Assembly: GCF_000019965.1 (NCBI RefSeq)
Contig: NC_010571.1
Coordinates: 4,473,001-4,537,000 of the forward strand
Length of the DNA: 64,000 nt
Direction: 5' to 3'
DNA from: Opitutus terrae PB90-1
Lineage (GTDB): Bacteria > Verrucomicrobiota > Verrucomicrobiia > Opitutales > Opitutaceae
Part shown: in pieces, positions 44,511 through 53,305 of the stretch
Position numbering within the stretch: the stretch's first letter is position 1
Layout: each line of letters begins with the position of its first letter
Translations under genes and position numbers: made by a program
Notes under the pieces: model-generated
Told to the model about the DNA's origin: nothing
The model's database searches: none
Seen by the model: the letters and a program-made list of their open reading frames with translations, nothing else

Positions 44511-45376
44511 CCCAGCGCCCTCTGCCACTCTCCGATCTCGTCGAACAGGCGCGCCATCTTCCCTGCGCTCCGTGGCTGCTGCCGAAGCTGCTCGAGCTGC
44601 TCAACGATCCCGCCGCCGCCGCCGAGCAGATCGAAGCTTTGATCAAGCTCGATGCGGGTCTCGCGACCGCGACGCTCCGGCTGGCCAATTCCGCGTATTT
44701 CGGCAACGCGACGCCGTGCGACACATTCAGCGATGCGATCGTGCGGCTGGGCTTTCGTGAGCTCTATCGGCTCGTCAGCACGACGATGGCCGGCCGGTGG
44801 CTCAACCATGCCGTGAGCGGTTACGGCTGGGAGCCGGGTGATCTCTATCGGCATTCGCTCACCGTGGCGGTGGCGGCGGACCTGATCGCGCAACAAACCG
44901 GGCGCGTGCAGCCGGAGCTGGCTTACACCGGCGGACTGATTCACGACGTTGGCAAGCTGGCGCTCGCGTTCGTGCGCGGCGATGACTTCGAGGCGGTTCG
45001 TGCCCACCAGGCCGCGCAGCGCTGTGCGTGGCGCGCGGCCGAGCACCACATATTCGGTTACGACCACACCGACGTCGCCGGCGAGTTGCTGCAGAGCTGG
45101 ACGTTCCCGACGAGCTTGATCGAAATCGTGCGCTTTTACCCGCGCCCCGCGCTGGCTGACCAGGAGCACCGCTCGCTGGTCACGCACATCCACGCCGCCA
45201 AGCACCTCGCGCTCTGCATCGGCACCGGCGTCGGCGAAGACGGCTTCCACACCGAGATCGACGAGTCGGCGCTGCGGGAAGAAGGCATCACGCCCGCGAT
45301 CCTCGACGGCCTGCTGCCGGAGGTGCTGATCACGGCCACCAAGCTGCTCGAGGAAGAAGCGACGCGCGCCCCCTGA
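44507..45376 (+). CDS. HDOD-domain signalling protein
   Basis: 289 residues from the ATG at 44507. An HDOD domain spans about residues 15-215: LPCAPWLLPKLLELLNDPAA, LIKLDAGLATATLRLANSAY, VRLGFRELYRLVSTTMAGRW and YTGGLIHDVGKLALAF, with the HD pair retained; later FGYDHTDVAGELLQSW. HDOD proteins are regulators in signalling, motility and the cell cycle and are usually enzymatically silent. Translational coupling to cheD suggests a shared role in signalling. No receiver or GGDEF domain is attached. Confidence 0.92.
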   Translation: MTQRPLPLSDLVEQARHLPCAPWLLPKLLELLNDPAAAAEQIEALIKLDAGLATATLRLANSAYFGNATPCDTFSDAIVRLGFRELYRLVSTTMAGRWLNHAVSGYGWEPGDLYRHSLTVAVAADLIAQQTGRVQPELAYTGGLIHDVGKLALAFVRGDDFEAVRAHQAAQRCAWRAAEHHIFGYDHTDVAGELLQSWTFPTSLIEIVRFYPRPALADQEHRSLVTHIHAAKHLALCIGTGVGEDGFHTEIDESALREEGITPAILDGLLPEVLITATKLLEEEATRAP

Positions 45377-45425
45377 CGCGCCGCAGGCGGACTGCAGGGG
45401 CGGAGTCTTGCTGCGCCGCGACGAT

Positions 45426-46088
45426 TCACTTGCGTGACGCGGTGCGCGCTTCGTGCAGCCGCACCACGAACCGTTTCAGCTTCGCGTGGTCCTTGATTCC
45501 CGGGACCGCCTCGACGCCGCTGTTCACATCAACGAAACCGGCGCCGGTGGTGCGCAATGCCTCGGCGATGTTCTCGGGCGCCAGTCCGCCGGCGAGAACC
45601 CACGTCTTGCCCGGGTGTGCTTCGCGGTGGCGCGCGAAGCTCGACCAGTCGCCGGTCTGCCCCGTGCCCCCGAACGCATTCGGGTGAAAAGCGTCGAGCA
45701 GGAACGTCTCGGCCAGCGGCAGCCAGTCCGCGTTCACGTGGCCGCCCGGCGGCAACTTCGGCGCGAGCCAGAGTCGGTCCGCGCCCACGCGCTCCGACCA
45801 ACCGCGAATCACCGCAAGCTGAGTCTCCGGTCGAAAATGAATCTGGAAGCAGTCGAATCCCCCCTGTTCCATGCGCGCGAGTTCGTCGGTCGTCGGCTCG
45901 ACGCACACGGCGACTTTCCGGCGGTCCGGCAACTTGGACATGATCGCCTGGGCCTGCACGAGCGCGACGCATCGCGGCGACTTCGGGTAGAGAATGAAGC
46001 CCAGGAAATCCGCGCCGCAGTTGTCGGCGGCCATCGCGTCCGCCAGCGACGTGAGCCCGCAGACTTTGAATCGAATACCGTCGATCAT
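45426..46088 (-). CDS. trpF: Phosphoribosylanthranilate isomerase
   Basis: 220 residues. It converts N-(5-phosphoribosyl)anthranilate to the ribulose form in tryptophan synthesis. FKVCGLTSLADAMAADNCGA carries the catalytic Cys in KVCG, and DFLGFILYPKSPRCV follows. WVLAGGLAPENIAEALRTTG, then GFVDVNSGVEAVPGIKDHAK, contains the phosphate-binding and Asp motif (DVNSGVE). Length and order are normal. No other trp gene is present; the neighbours are unrelated. Confidence 0.95.
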   Translation of the reverse strand: MIDGIRFKVCGLTSLADAMAADNCGADFLGFILYPKSPRCVALVQAQAIMSKLPDRRKVAVCVEPTTDELARMEQGGFDCFQIHFRPETQLAVIRGWSERVGADRLWLAPKLPPGGHVNADWLPLAETFLLDAFHPNAFGGTGQTGDWSSFARHREAHPGKTWVLAGGLAPENIAEALRTTGAGFVDVNSGVEAVPGIKDHAKLKRFVVRLHEARTASRK

Positions 46089-46274
46089 GGCTGGCTCCCG
46101 CGAATCACGCGAATCAGCGCGAATGGATTCGAGTCAATTTGTGCACCCTCCTTGGCCATGCTGTTTTCCCATTTTGTCCGGCGAGTTGGAAACCGCTAAT
46201 CAGCACTGATGCTCGCTAAATCGAATCAACGTCCATCAGCGGTTTCAAGAAGCCGTCTCCGGTTTCGCGGTTCC

Positions 46275-47369
46275 TCAAAAGGCATTGACGCTCGCGATGA
46301 CGTGATCGACCTGGGCATCGGTGAGTTCCGGGAAAATCGGCAGACTCACGCAGGTCTTCGCCGCCGCTTCGGCCACCGGGAACGAGCCGGGCCCGAAGCC
46401 AAGATTCGCATAGCACTTCTGCAGGTGCAGCGGAACGGGATAAATCAAATCCGTGCCGACCTCGTGCCTGGTCAGATGCTCGCGCAGCGCGTCGCGGCGC
46501 GGATGCCGAATCGTGAACTGGTGAAAAACCGACTGGCCGTAGTCGGGCTGGTCCGGCAGACGCACGTCGGCGAGCTTGATCCCGGCGAGATAGCGCCCGG
46601 CGATTTCGCGCCGTCGCGCCGTCCACCGCGCGAGGTGCGGCAGTTTGACGTTGAGCAGCGCGCCTTGAAAGCCGTCCATGCGGAAATTTCCGCCCACGAT
46701 ATCGTGGTAGTAGCGCCGGTCCGATCCGTGCACGCGGATGTGTCGCGCGCGCACGAAGAGTTCCTCGTTCTGCGCCACCAGCGCGCCGCCTTCGCCGCAG
46801 CCGCCGAGATTTTTGGTCGGATAAAAACTGAACGTGCCCAGGTCGCCAAATAATCCGACGGGCCGGCCGCGATAGTTCGCGCCCACTGCTTGCGCGCAGT
46901 CTTCGATGACGAACAGCCGGTGCTGGCGCGCGATCGCCATGATCTCGTCCATCCGCGCCGGCTGGCCGAACAGATGCACGACGATGATGCCCTTGGTGCG
47001 CGGCGTGATCGCCGCTTCGATTTTGGCCGGATCGAGATTGAACGTGCCCTCCTCGACGTCCACGAACCGCGGCTTCGCGCCGACGTAGGTCACGCCCCAC
47101 ACGGTCGAGATGAACGTGAACGGCGGTGCGATGACCTCGTCGCCGGGACCGAAGCCGGCGAGCATGCAGCCGATGTGCAGCGGCGACGTGCCGCTGTTCA
47201 TGCCGAGCACGCGCGGATAGCCCAGCGTGGCGCCGAACGCCTTTTCGAACTCCTCCACGTCCTTGCCGAGGCAAAAACGCGTGGCGTCGTAGGTCGCCGC
47301 GAGCGCGGCGAGCGCCGGCTCGCGCAAGGCCCGATGCTGCAGGCTGAGATCGAGAAACGGAACTTTCAT
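46275..47369 (-). CDS. DegT/DnrJ/EryC1-family PLP aminotransferase
   Basis: 364 residues. VPFLDLSLQHRALREPALAA is the family N-terminus; VLGMNSGTSPLHIGCMLAGF, PPFTFISTVWGVTYVGAKPR, then VIEDCAQAVGANYRGRP and FSFYPTKNLGGCGEGGALV carry the PLP-binding motifs with the Schiff-base Lys in PTKN (about residue 183). Such enzymes transaminate keto-sugars for surface glycans. It is far from the polysaccharide island but could feed it or another glycan. The PLP lysine is present, so it should be active. Downstream, a 186-bp gap separates it from trpF. Confidence 0.93.
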   Translation of the reverse strand: MKVPFLDLSLQHRALREPALAALAATYDATRFCLGKDVEEFEKAFGATLGYPRVLGMNSGTSPLHIGCMLAGFGPGDEVIAPPFTFISTVWGVTYVGAKPRFVDVEEGTFNLDPAKIEAAITPRTKGIIVVHLFGQPARMDEIMAIARQHRLFVIEDCAQAVGANYRGRPVGLFGDLGTFSFYPTKNLGGCGEGGALVAQNEELFVRARHIRVHGSDRRYYHDIVGGNFRMDGFQGALLNVKLPHLARWTARRREIAGRYLAGIKLADVRLPDQPDYGQSVFHQFTIRHPRRDALREHLTRHEVGTDLIYPVPLHLQKCYANLGFGPGSFPVAEAAAKTCVSLPIFPELTDAQVDHVIASVNAF

Positions 47370-47425
47370 GGCTTCCCGCTAATCACGCGAATTGGCGCGA
47401 AAAAAACCAGAGAAACTTTTAGCGT

Positions 47426-48238
47426 TCATTGGCGTGATTCGCGGGCGCCCAGCTTCTTCACCAGTGCCTGCACCAGGCTGTCGAGGTTCGGCTCCTTCGC
47501 CACAAAACCAATCTCCAGCCCGGCTTTCGTCAGGCTCTCGCTGGTCAGCGGGCCGATGCTGCCGAACAGCGGCGGCTTCGCACCTTTCTGTAGCGTCAGC
47601 GCAGCCTGCTGCGCCGCAAACGAATCCACCGCCGACGAACTCGCGAACAGGACCGCGTCCGCGCCCTGAGTGCGAAACTCGGCCGCGGCCGGGTTATCCG
47701 TCAGATCCACCCGCTCGGTCTGATACACCTGCAGCTGGTCCACGATCGCGTGCGCGCCCTCGAGCTTGGTGACCAGGACATCGCGGTTCAGATTGCCCGT
47801 GATCACGACCACCTTCGCGTTGTCGAGGCTGCCGGTCTCGATCAACGCGTCGGCCAGCGCTTCGCCGGTGGCGACCTTCGGCTGACACTCCACCTTGAGA
47901 TGCAGCTCGCGAATGCCTTTGGCCGTGGCGTCGCCGACGCACGCGAACCGCAGCAGCCCAAGCGAGCGGATGTCGTCGAAAATCCGCAGGAACTCCTCGA
48001 AGAAATACCGAACGCCGTTGGCGCTGGTGAAGACGATCCAGTCGTAGCTGCCGAGTTCGAGCAGCACGTCGGCCAGCGCCTCTTTCGAGATGTGCTTGGA
48101 CACGCGGATCAGCGGCAGCTCGAGCACCTCCGCGCCGAGCGCGGTGAGCTTGGCGGAAAGTTCGGAAGCCTGCTCGCGCGCGCGGGTGACGATGATGCGA
48201 CGGCCGTGCAACGAGTTGGAGGAAGACGATCTTGCCAT
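47426..48238 (-). CDS. hemD: Uroporphyrinogen-III synthase
   Basis: 270 residues from the ATG at 48238. It closes hydroxymethylbilane to uroporphyrinogen III in heme synthesis. GRRIIVTRAREQASELSAKL, YDWIVFTSANGVRYFFEEFL and FACVGDATAKGIRELHLKVE mark the first domain; VLFASSSAVDSFAAQQ and FGSIGPLTSESLTKAGLEIG mark the second. It follows hemC on the same strand, 143 bases apart, with two palindromes between. Confidence 0.93.
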   Translation of the reverse strand: MARSSSSNSLHGRRIIVTRAREQASELSAKLTALGAEVLELPLIRVSKHISKEALADVLLELGSYDWIVFTSANGVRYFFEEFLRIFDDIRSLGLLRFACVGDATAKGIRELHLKVECQPKVATGEALADALIETGSLDNAKVVVITGNLNRDVLVTKLEGAHAIVDQLQVYQTERVDLTDNPAAAEFRTQGADAVLFASSSAVDSFAAQQAALTLQKGAKPPLFGSIGPLTSESLTKAGLEIGFVAKEPNLDSLVQALVKKLGARESRQ

Positions 48239-48381
48239 GATCAAAAACGTGGAAGTCAATGGCGCCCTGCGCCAGCCGCAAGTGCGGGCAAGGGGGTGGC
48301 ACGGGCATCCTGCCCGTGCTGGCTTGTTGAGCGCCCCGCGAATGCCAGCATCCAGCCGCCACGGGCGAGACGCCCGTGCCA
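48239..48381. repeat. Two GGCACGGGCGT-type palindromes between hemC and hemD
   Basis: GTGGCACGGGCATCCTGCCC with its arm at 48296-48322 and CCACGGGCGAGACGCCCGTG (48359) in the same family, the second ending against the hemC stop codon. In transcripts they could form adjacent hairpins between the two genes. Confidence 0.85.
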
Positions 48382-49236
48382 CTACACCAGCCGCAACTCC
48401 TGCAAGATCCGCTGCGCGGTCGCGGCGGGATGGGCGAAGGCCGCGGCGTCGAGCGCGAAGCTCCGCGTGCCGATGGCCTCGTGGAAAAAGTGCAGCGTGT
48501 CCCCGGCCACGTGGGCGCCAAACGCCGTCTGGCACCCCACCCCGAGCGCGGCCTGGAATGCCCGCTCGACGTCCACCGCGCGTTTCGTCGCCGCGTCGAA
48601 CACCGGCGCAAAACGCGCCGCGTCGGCCGCGCGGCATTGCACCGCGATCGCGCCCTGCCCCACCGCCGGCACCATGTCGTTGAACCCGAGGGCGTGAAAT
48701 TCCACGCCCGGCCAGTTGCCGATGCCGAGGCGGTTCAAGCCGGCGGAAGCCAGCACGGTCCCGTCCGCCACGCCGAGCTCGCCGATCTTCTTGAGCCGCG
48801 TGTCCACGTTGCCGCGGATCTCGGTGAACGTCACTCCGGGATAAAGTTTCGCGATTTGCAGCCGCCGGCGCGGACTGCCGGTGGCGAGTGACTTCGGCGC
48901 CGCCACGCCCGCGCGCAACACCAGCACATCGCGCGCATCGGCGCGCGGGAGATAGCCCGCCACCGCAAGTTCCGCGGCCATGTCGCCCGGCAGATCCTTC
49001 GTGCTGTGCACCGCCAGATCGGCTTCGCCACGGCGCAACGCGTTCTCAAGCTCACTCGTGAACAATCCCTTGCCGCCCTTCTGTTCGAGCGACCATTCCG
49101 TCTGCCGGTCGCCGGTCGTCACCAGTTTCAGCAATTCGGTTTGCACGCCCAGCCGGGCTTCCAAGTGCGCCGCCACCATCTCGGTCTGGCGCAGGGCGAG
49201 CGGACTCTTGCGGGTTGCGAGGATCAGTTTTTTCAA
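48382..49236 (-). CDS. hemC: Hydroxymethylbilane synthase (porphobilinogen deaminase)
   Basis: 284 residues; it polymerises four porphobilinogens into hydroxymethylbilane. LILATRKSPLALRQTEMVAA is the N-terminus; FTSELENALRRGEADLAVHS then TKDLPGD, LATGSPRRRLQI and EIRGNVDTRLKKI are hallmarks. The dipyrromethane cofactor Cys is in ALGVGCQTAFGAHV (about residue 230). It is slightly shorter than the usual 300-310. Adjacent hemD takes its product. Confidence 0.96.
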   Translation of the reverse strand: MKKLILATRKSPLALRQTEMVAAHLEARLGVQTELLKLVTTGDRQTEWSLEQKGGKGLFTSELENALRRGEADLAVHSTKDLPGDMAAELAVAGYLPRADARDVLVLRAGVAAPKSLATGSPRRRLQIAKLYPGVTFTEIRGNVDTRLKKIGELGVADGTVLASAGLNRLGIGNWPGVEFHALGFNDMVPAVGQGAIAVQCRAADAARFAPVFDAATKRAVDVERAFQAALGVGCQTAFGAHVAGDTLHFFHEAIGTRSFALDAAAFAHPAATAQRILQELRLV

Positions 49237-49686
49237 AGGTCAACCAGTGAGCATCGTGAGCCGCGCCGGTGCAAGCGCGGCGCGTGCGTCGACCTCCCGA
49301 ACCGCCCCAGTCGGGCGTGGCACGGCGTCTCGCCCGTGAGTGGAGCCCGGTGCTCCAGAATCGAGGCGAAAGCCCGCGGCACGGCTTGGGCCCGGCGCTC
49401 CGTCCGACCACGGGCACAGTCAGCGGCGCACTTCGTTCACGGGCGAGACGCCCGTGCCACAACGGCATCACGACCTCCTCACGGGCATCCGTGCAGGCGA
49501 TGCTCTGTTCGGCTGTCAAGCGGATGACATATTTTTTCTCGCTTTTGGATCGATGGTTCCGAAGCTTCAAGCGCCCGCGCCACCCCGCGCCGCCCTCCCG
49601 CGAGAGGTTTAGTGCCTCCCCTCCGGTCTGCGACCGCGCCGCCGCGCGTCCCGGTTTTCCCAGCAACAACAACCCAATCAAGCAAC
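49237..49686. repeat. 450-bp gap with GGCACGGGCGT palindromes upstream of the Ilv5-like gene
   Basis: GTGGCACGGCGTCTCGCCCG (49316) and CACGGGCGAGACGCCCGTGC (49439) lie in inverted orientation. The rest is GC-rich without a gene; the promoter of the following gene should lie at 49550-49680, but no convincing boxes are visible. Confidence 0.7.
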
Positions 49687-50787
49687 ATGGCCAAGATTGA
49701 TTTCGGCGGTGTGGAGGAAGAAGTCATCACGCGCAGTGAGTTCCCGATGGCGAAGGCTCGCCAGACGTTGAAGAAGGAAGTCATTGCAGTGATCGGTTAC
49801 GGCGTCCAAGGGCCAGCTCAGGCGCTGAACATGAAGGACAACGGCTTCAACGTCATCGTTGGCCAGTCCAAGCAGTTCCAGCGCGACTGGGACCGCGCCG
49901 TGGCCGACGGCTGGGTGCCCGGCAAGACGCTCTTCGAGATGGAGGAAGCCGCGCAACGCGGGACGATCATCCAGATGCTGGTGTCCGACGCCGCGCAGCG
50001 CGCGATCTGGCCCATGATCAAGAAGTGCCTCGCCCCCGGCAAAGCGCTCTATTTCTCCCACGGGTTCTCGATCGTCTACAAGGACCAGACCAAGGTGATC
50101 CCGCCGAAGGATGTCGACGTGATCATGGTGGCCCCGAAGGGCTCGGGCCTGAACGTGCGGCGCAATTTCCTTTCCGGCGCCGGCATCAACTCCAGTTTCG
50201 CGGTCGAGCAGGACGCGACGGGCCGGGCCTACAACCGCTGTCTTGCCGTCGGCATCGCGATCGGCTCGGGCTATCTTTTCCCGACCACGTTCAAGCAGGA
50301 GGTCTTCAGCGATCTCACCGGTGAACGCGGCGTGCTGATGGGTGCGCTCGCTGGCATCATGGACGCCCAATACCAGGTGCTCCGCGCGCACGGCCACTCG
50401 CCCAGCGAAGCATTCAACGAGACCGTCGAGGAGTTGACCGAGAGCCTCATCAAGCTCGTCGGCGAGAATGGCATGGACTGGATGTATTCGAACTGCTCGG
50501 CCACCGCGCAGCGCGGCGCGCTCGACTGGCGGCCGAAGTTCAAGAAGGCCGTCCTGCCGGTGTTCAAGGAACTCTACCAGCGCGTGGCGACCGGCAAGGA
50601 AACCGCGCGCGTGCTCTCGGCCTGCGGCGCGCCGAACTACCAGGAGTCGCTGCGCAAGGAGCTCGCCGAACTCGGCAACTCCGAGATCTGGCTCGCCGGC
50701 AAGGCCACGCGGTCGCTACGTCCGCACCAGGCGGCGAAGGTGATCTCGAAATCGACGAAGGGTGTCACCGGCCGCAGCCGCAACTGA
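49687..50787 (+). CDS. Ketol-acid reductoisomerase, yeast Ilv5-like type
   Basis: 366 residues from the ATG at 49687. It makes dihydroxy-isovalerate in valine/isoleucine/leucine synthesis. AVIGYGVQGPAQALNMKDNG, ADGWVPGKTLFEMEEAAQRG, LVSDAAQRAIWPMIKKCLAP, LYFSHGFSIVYKDQTKVIPP, DVDVIMVAPKGSGLNVRRNF and HSPSEAFNETVEELTESLIK resemble yeast Ilv5 residue by residue from memory, more than the bacterial IlvC encoded at 53306. It lies directly upstream of ilvD and in the same orientation; a terminator between them makes co-transcription partial at most. Two KARI genes in one cluster are unusual. Confidence 0.92.
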   Translation: MAKIDFGGVEEEVITRSEFPMAKARQTLKKEVIAVIGYGVQGPAQALNMKDNGFNVIVGQSKQFQRDWDRAVADGWVPGKTLFEMEEAAQRGTIIQMLVSDAAQRAIWPMIKKCLAPGKALYFSHGFSIVYKDQTKVIPPKDVDVIMVAPKGSGLNVRRNFLSGAGINSSFAVEQDATGRAYNRCLAVGIAIGSGYLFPTTFKQEVFSDLTGERGVLMGALAGIMDAQYQVLRAHGHSPSEAFNETVEELTESLIKLVGENGMDWMYSNCSATAQRGALDWRPKFKKAVLPVFKELYQRVATGKETARVLSACGAPNYQESLRKELAELGNSEIWLAGKATRSLRPHQAAKVISKSTKGVTGRSRN

Positions 50788-50811
50788 TCTCCCTCGCACC
50801 GTTTAGCGCAC

Positions 50812-50847
50812 AACGAAGCAGTCTCCGCGGAGATTGCTTCGTTTTTC
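50812..50847 (+). terminator. Rho-independent terminator after the Ilv5-like gene
   Basis: AACGAAGCA pairs with TGCTTCGTT around GTCTCCGCGGAGAT, which itself pairs partly, followed by TTTTCTTTT. It lies 25 bases after the stop and 40 before ilvD. Confidence 0.9.
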
Positions 50848-50872
50848 TTTTCCCCTCCCCGATCTTTTTCCT

Positions 50873-50878
50873 TAGGAG
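50873..50878 (+). promoter_or_regulatory. Ribosome binding site of ilvD
   Basis: TAGGAG lies 9 bases before the ATG at 50888 and supports that start. Confidence 0.75.
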
Positions 50879-50887
50879 ATTCCCCGT

Positions 50888-53152
50888 ATGCGCAGCGACA
50901 CCATCAAGAAGGGTTTTGAGCGTGCTCCTCATCGCAGCCTCCTCCGCGCCGCCGGCGTGATCGAGTCCGAGGCCGATTTCGACAAGCCGTTCATCGCCAT
51001 CGCCAACAGCTACACCGACTGCATCCCGGGCCACGCCCACCTGAACGAGATCGGGCAGCTGGTGAAACGTCTCGTCCGCGAGGCGGGCGGCGTGCCGCTC
51101 ATCTTCAACACCATTGGCGTCGATGATGGCATCGCGATGGGCCACTCGGGCATGAACTACTCGCTGCCGTCGCGCGAGCTGATCGCCGACTGCGTCGAGA
51201 CAATGCTGCGCGCGCATTGCTTCGACGGCATGGTCTGCATTCCGAACTGCGACAAGATCGTCCCCGGCATGCTCATGGCTGCGATGCGGGTGAACATCCC
51301 CACCGTCTTCGTCTCGGGCGGTCCGATGGCCGCGGGCATCGCGCAAACGGATCCGTCGAGCGATCTGCCCGAACACCTCCGGCCCGCCGCCGTGAAGTCC
51401 GATTTGATTTCCGTCTTCAAAGGCGTCGGTGCACTCCAGACCGGCAATCTCACACCTGAGCAGTTGCTGAAGCTCGAGCAGAGCGCCTGTCCGACCTGCG
51501 GCTCGTGCTCCGGCATGTTCACCGCGAACTCGATGAACTGCCTCTGCGAAGCGCTCGGGATGGCGCTGCCGGGCAACGGGACAATCCTCGCCGTCTCCAA
51601 GGAGCGCGAGCAGCTCTATCGCCGCGCGGCCGAACAGATTGTTGAGCTGGTGAAACGCGATCTGAAGCCGCGCGACATCGCCACGCTCGAGGCGTTCGAC
51701 AACGCGATCACGCTCGACGTCGCCATGGGCGGCTCGACCAACACCGTCCTCCATACCCTGGCGGTCGCGCGCGAAGCGGGCATCGACTACGACATCGCCC
51801 GCATCGACGGCATCTCCCGCCGCGTGCCGTGCCTCTGCAAGGTGTCGCCGTCCTCCGACTACCACATCCAGGACGTGCACCGCGCTGGCGGCATTCACAC
51901 GATCCTCGGCGAACTGAAACGGCTTGGCGTGCTCAAGACCAGCTGTGTCACGGTCACCGGCAAGACCCTGGGCGAAAACATCGACGCGTGGGATCTGCGC
52001 TCACCGACCTGCACTGACGAGGCGAAGATCGTCCGCACCTCGGGGGCGTCGGCGCTCGTGCTCGATCCGAACGACAAACTTGGCCCGACGGCGCGCACGG
52101 CCACGGGCAATCTCGTGCCGAAGCCGCTGCTCTTCCATCCCGCCGACGCGCGCGCGATCGCGCTCTGGCGGTTCGCCGCGGGCGTGAATGCGAATGACGC
52201 CGCGGCCTGCGGCGCGCTGTTCGGCGCGAAGGGCGAACTCATTTTCGGCGACAAGGCCTGGCACGGCGCCGCCGAGATCGCCGCCGGCCTCCAACCCAAG
52301 TTCAAGCAGGCGCGCGGACTCGTCCGCGCCGAGCTCGGCGAGCTGCGCGGCACGCCGGTGGTGATCCACTGGCAGTATGAAAAGAGCGGCTCGAAAAAGG
52401 TGATCTCGCTCGTGCGGATCAACCGGCTGCACGCCGTCGGCACGATTGCCCGCGCGGCCTACGAAACCGATCCGAAGTCGCTCGCGCTGGTGAAACCGGC
52501 GGGCCTCATGCCGCACGATCCCGCGTTTCGGTTCGACCCGCAGCACTGCATCCGCACGCCGGACAAGGCCTACACCGCGGATGGCGGGCTCTCGATTCTC
52601 TACGGCAATCTTGCGCCCGAAGGTTCCGTGGTGAAAACCGCCGGGATCAGCGACGCGTTCAAGGCCAACTGCGGCCCCGGCTTCGTCTTCGAGGGACCGG
52701 TGGTGATCTTCGAAAGCCAGGACGACGCGTGCGCCGGCATTCTCGCGGGCAAGGCGAAGGCCGGCGACGTCGTCATCATCCGCAACGAAGGACCGCGCGG
52801 TGGTCCGGGCATGCAGGAGATGCTCTCTCCGACGAGCTACATCGTCGGGATGGGGCTCGGCGACAAGGTCGCGCTCGTGACCGACGGCCGGTTCAGCGGC
52901 GGCACCGCCGGTGCGTGCATCGGTCACGTCTCGCCCGAGGCGGCCGAGGGCGGCCCGATCGGATTGCTCCGCGACGGCGACCGGCTGCGAATCGATTTTC
53001 CGAATCGGAAAATGGATATCCTCGTCGACCCGGCCGAGCTCGCGAAACGGCGACAGGCGTGGAAGCAGACCGAGCGTCCGCTCAATGGCTGGCTCGCGCG
53101 TTACCGGAAGCTGGTGAACAACGCCAGCAAGGGCGGCACGCTGGCGGGATAG
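50888..53152 (+). CDS. ilvD: Dihydroxy-acid dehydratase with an inserted NTF2/SnoaL-like domain
   Basis: 754 residues, about 180 more than the usual 560-615. It dehydrates dihydroxy-isovalerate in branched-chain amino acid synthesis. Likely Fe-S ligands are C45 (SYTDCIPGH), C121 (PNCDKIVPG) and C207 ([14 protein letters not shown]). The normal core runs to about residue 370 ([20 protein letters not shown]) and resumes at about 554 ([20 protein letters not shown]), ending with [17 protein letters not shown]. Between them about 175 residues are extra. Their centre (about 420-528, from [20 protein letters not shown] to [10 protein letters not shown]) resembles NTF2/SnoaL-like domains: helix, ND-A-x-x-x-L-F, then WHGAAEI and strands. 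Codon use is like the rest, with no frame disruption. It may be a small-molecule-sensing or stability insert; that is inference. Confidence 0.9.
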   Translation: MRSDTIKKGFERAPHRSLLRAAGVIESEADFDKPFIAIANSYTDCIPGHAHLNEIGQLVKRLVREAGGVPLIFNTIGVDDGIAMGHSGMNYSLPSRELIADCVETMLRAHCFDGMVCIPNCDKIVPGMLMAAMRVNIPTVFVSGGPMAAGIAQTDPSSDLPEHLRPAAVKSDLISVFKGVGALQTGNLTPEQLLKLEQSACPTCGSCSGMFTANSMNCLCEALGMALPGNGTILAVSKEREQLYRRAAEQIVELVKRDLKPRDIATLEAFDNAITLDVAMGGSTNTVLHTLAVAREAGIDYDIARIDGISRRVPCLCKVSPSSDYHIQDVHRAGGIHTILGELKRLGVLKTSCVTVTGKTLGENIDAWDLRSPTCTDEAKIVRTSGASALVLDPNDKLGPTARTATGNLVPKPLLFHPADARAIALWRFAAGVNANDAAACGALFGAKGELIFGDKAWHGAAEIAAGLQPKFKQARGLVRAELGELRGTPVVIHWQYEKSGSKKVISLVRINRLHAVGTIARAAYETDPKSLALVKPAGLMPHDPAFRFDPQHCIRTPDKAYTADGGLSILYGNLAPEGSVVKTAGISDAFKANCGPGFVFEGPVVIFESQDDACAGILAGKAKAGDVVIIRNEGPRGGPGMQEMLSPTSYIVGMGLGDKVALVTDGRFSGGTAGACIGHVSPEAAEGGPIGLLRDGDRLRIDFPNRKMDILVDPAELAKRRQAWKQTERPLNGWLARYRKLVNNASKGGTLAG

Positions 53153-53305
53153 GCAAAGCCCAGAGCCAAGAGCTGAGAGTCCAGAGGTGTAGGGGAGTCG
53201 CTTGCGACGCCCTGCCCGATGCGGTCGAGTATCGACAGGTCGAGGGCGCAGCAAGCTGCGCCCCTACTTACACCTTAAACTTTTCGCCTAAACTGCGCGC
53301 CGCGC
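53153..53305. repeat. GTAG-headed palindromes between ilvD and ilvC
   Basis: GTAGGGGAGTCGCTTGCGAC with its arm (53189-53214) and GGGCGCAGCAAGCTGCGCCC ending in CTAC (53243-53266) form a head-to-head pair between the convergent genes, which could act as a two-sided terminator. Confidence 0.8.
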
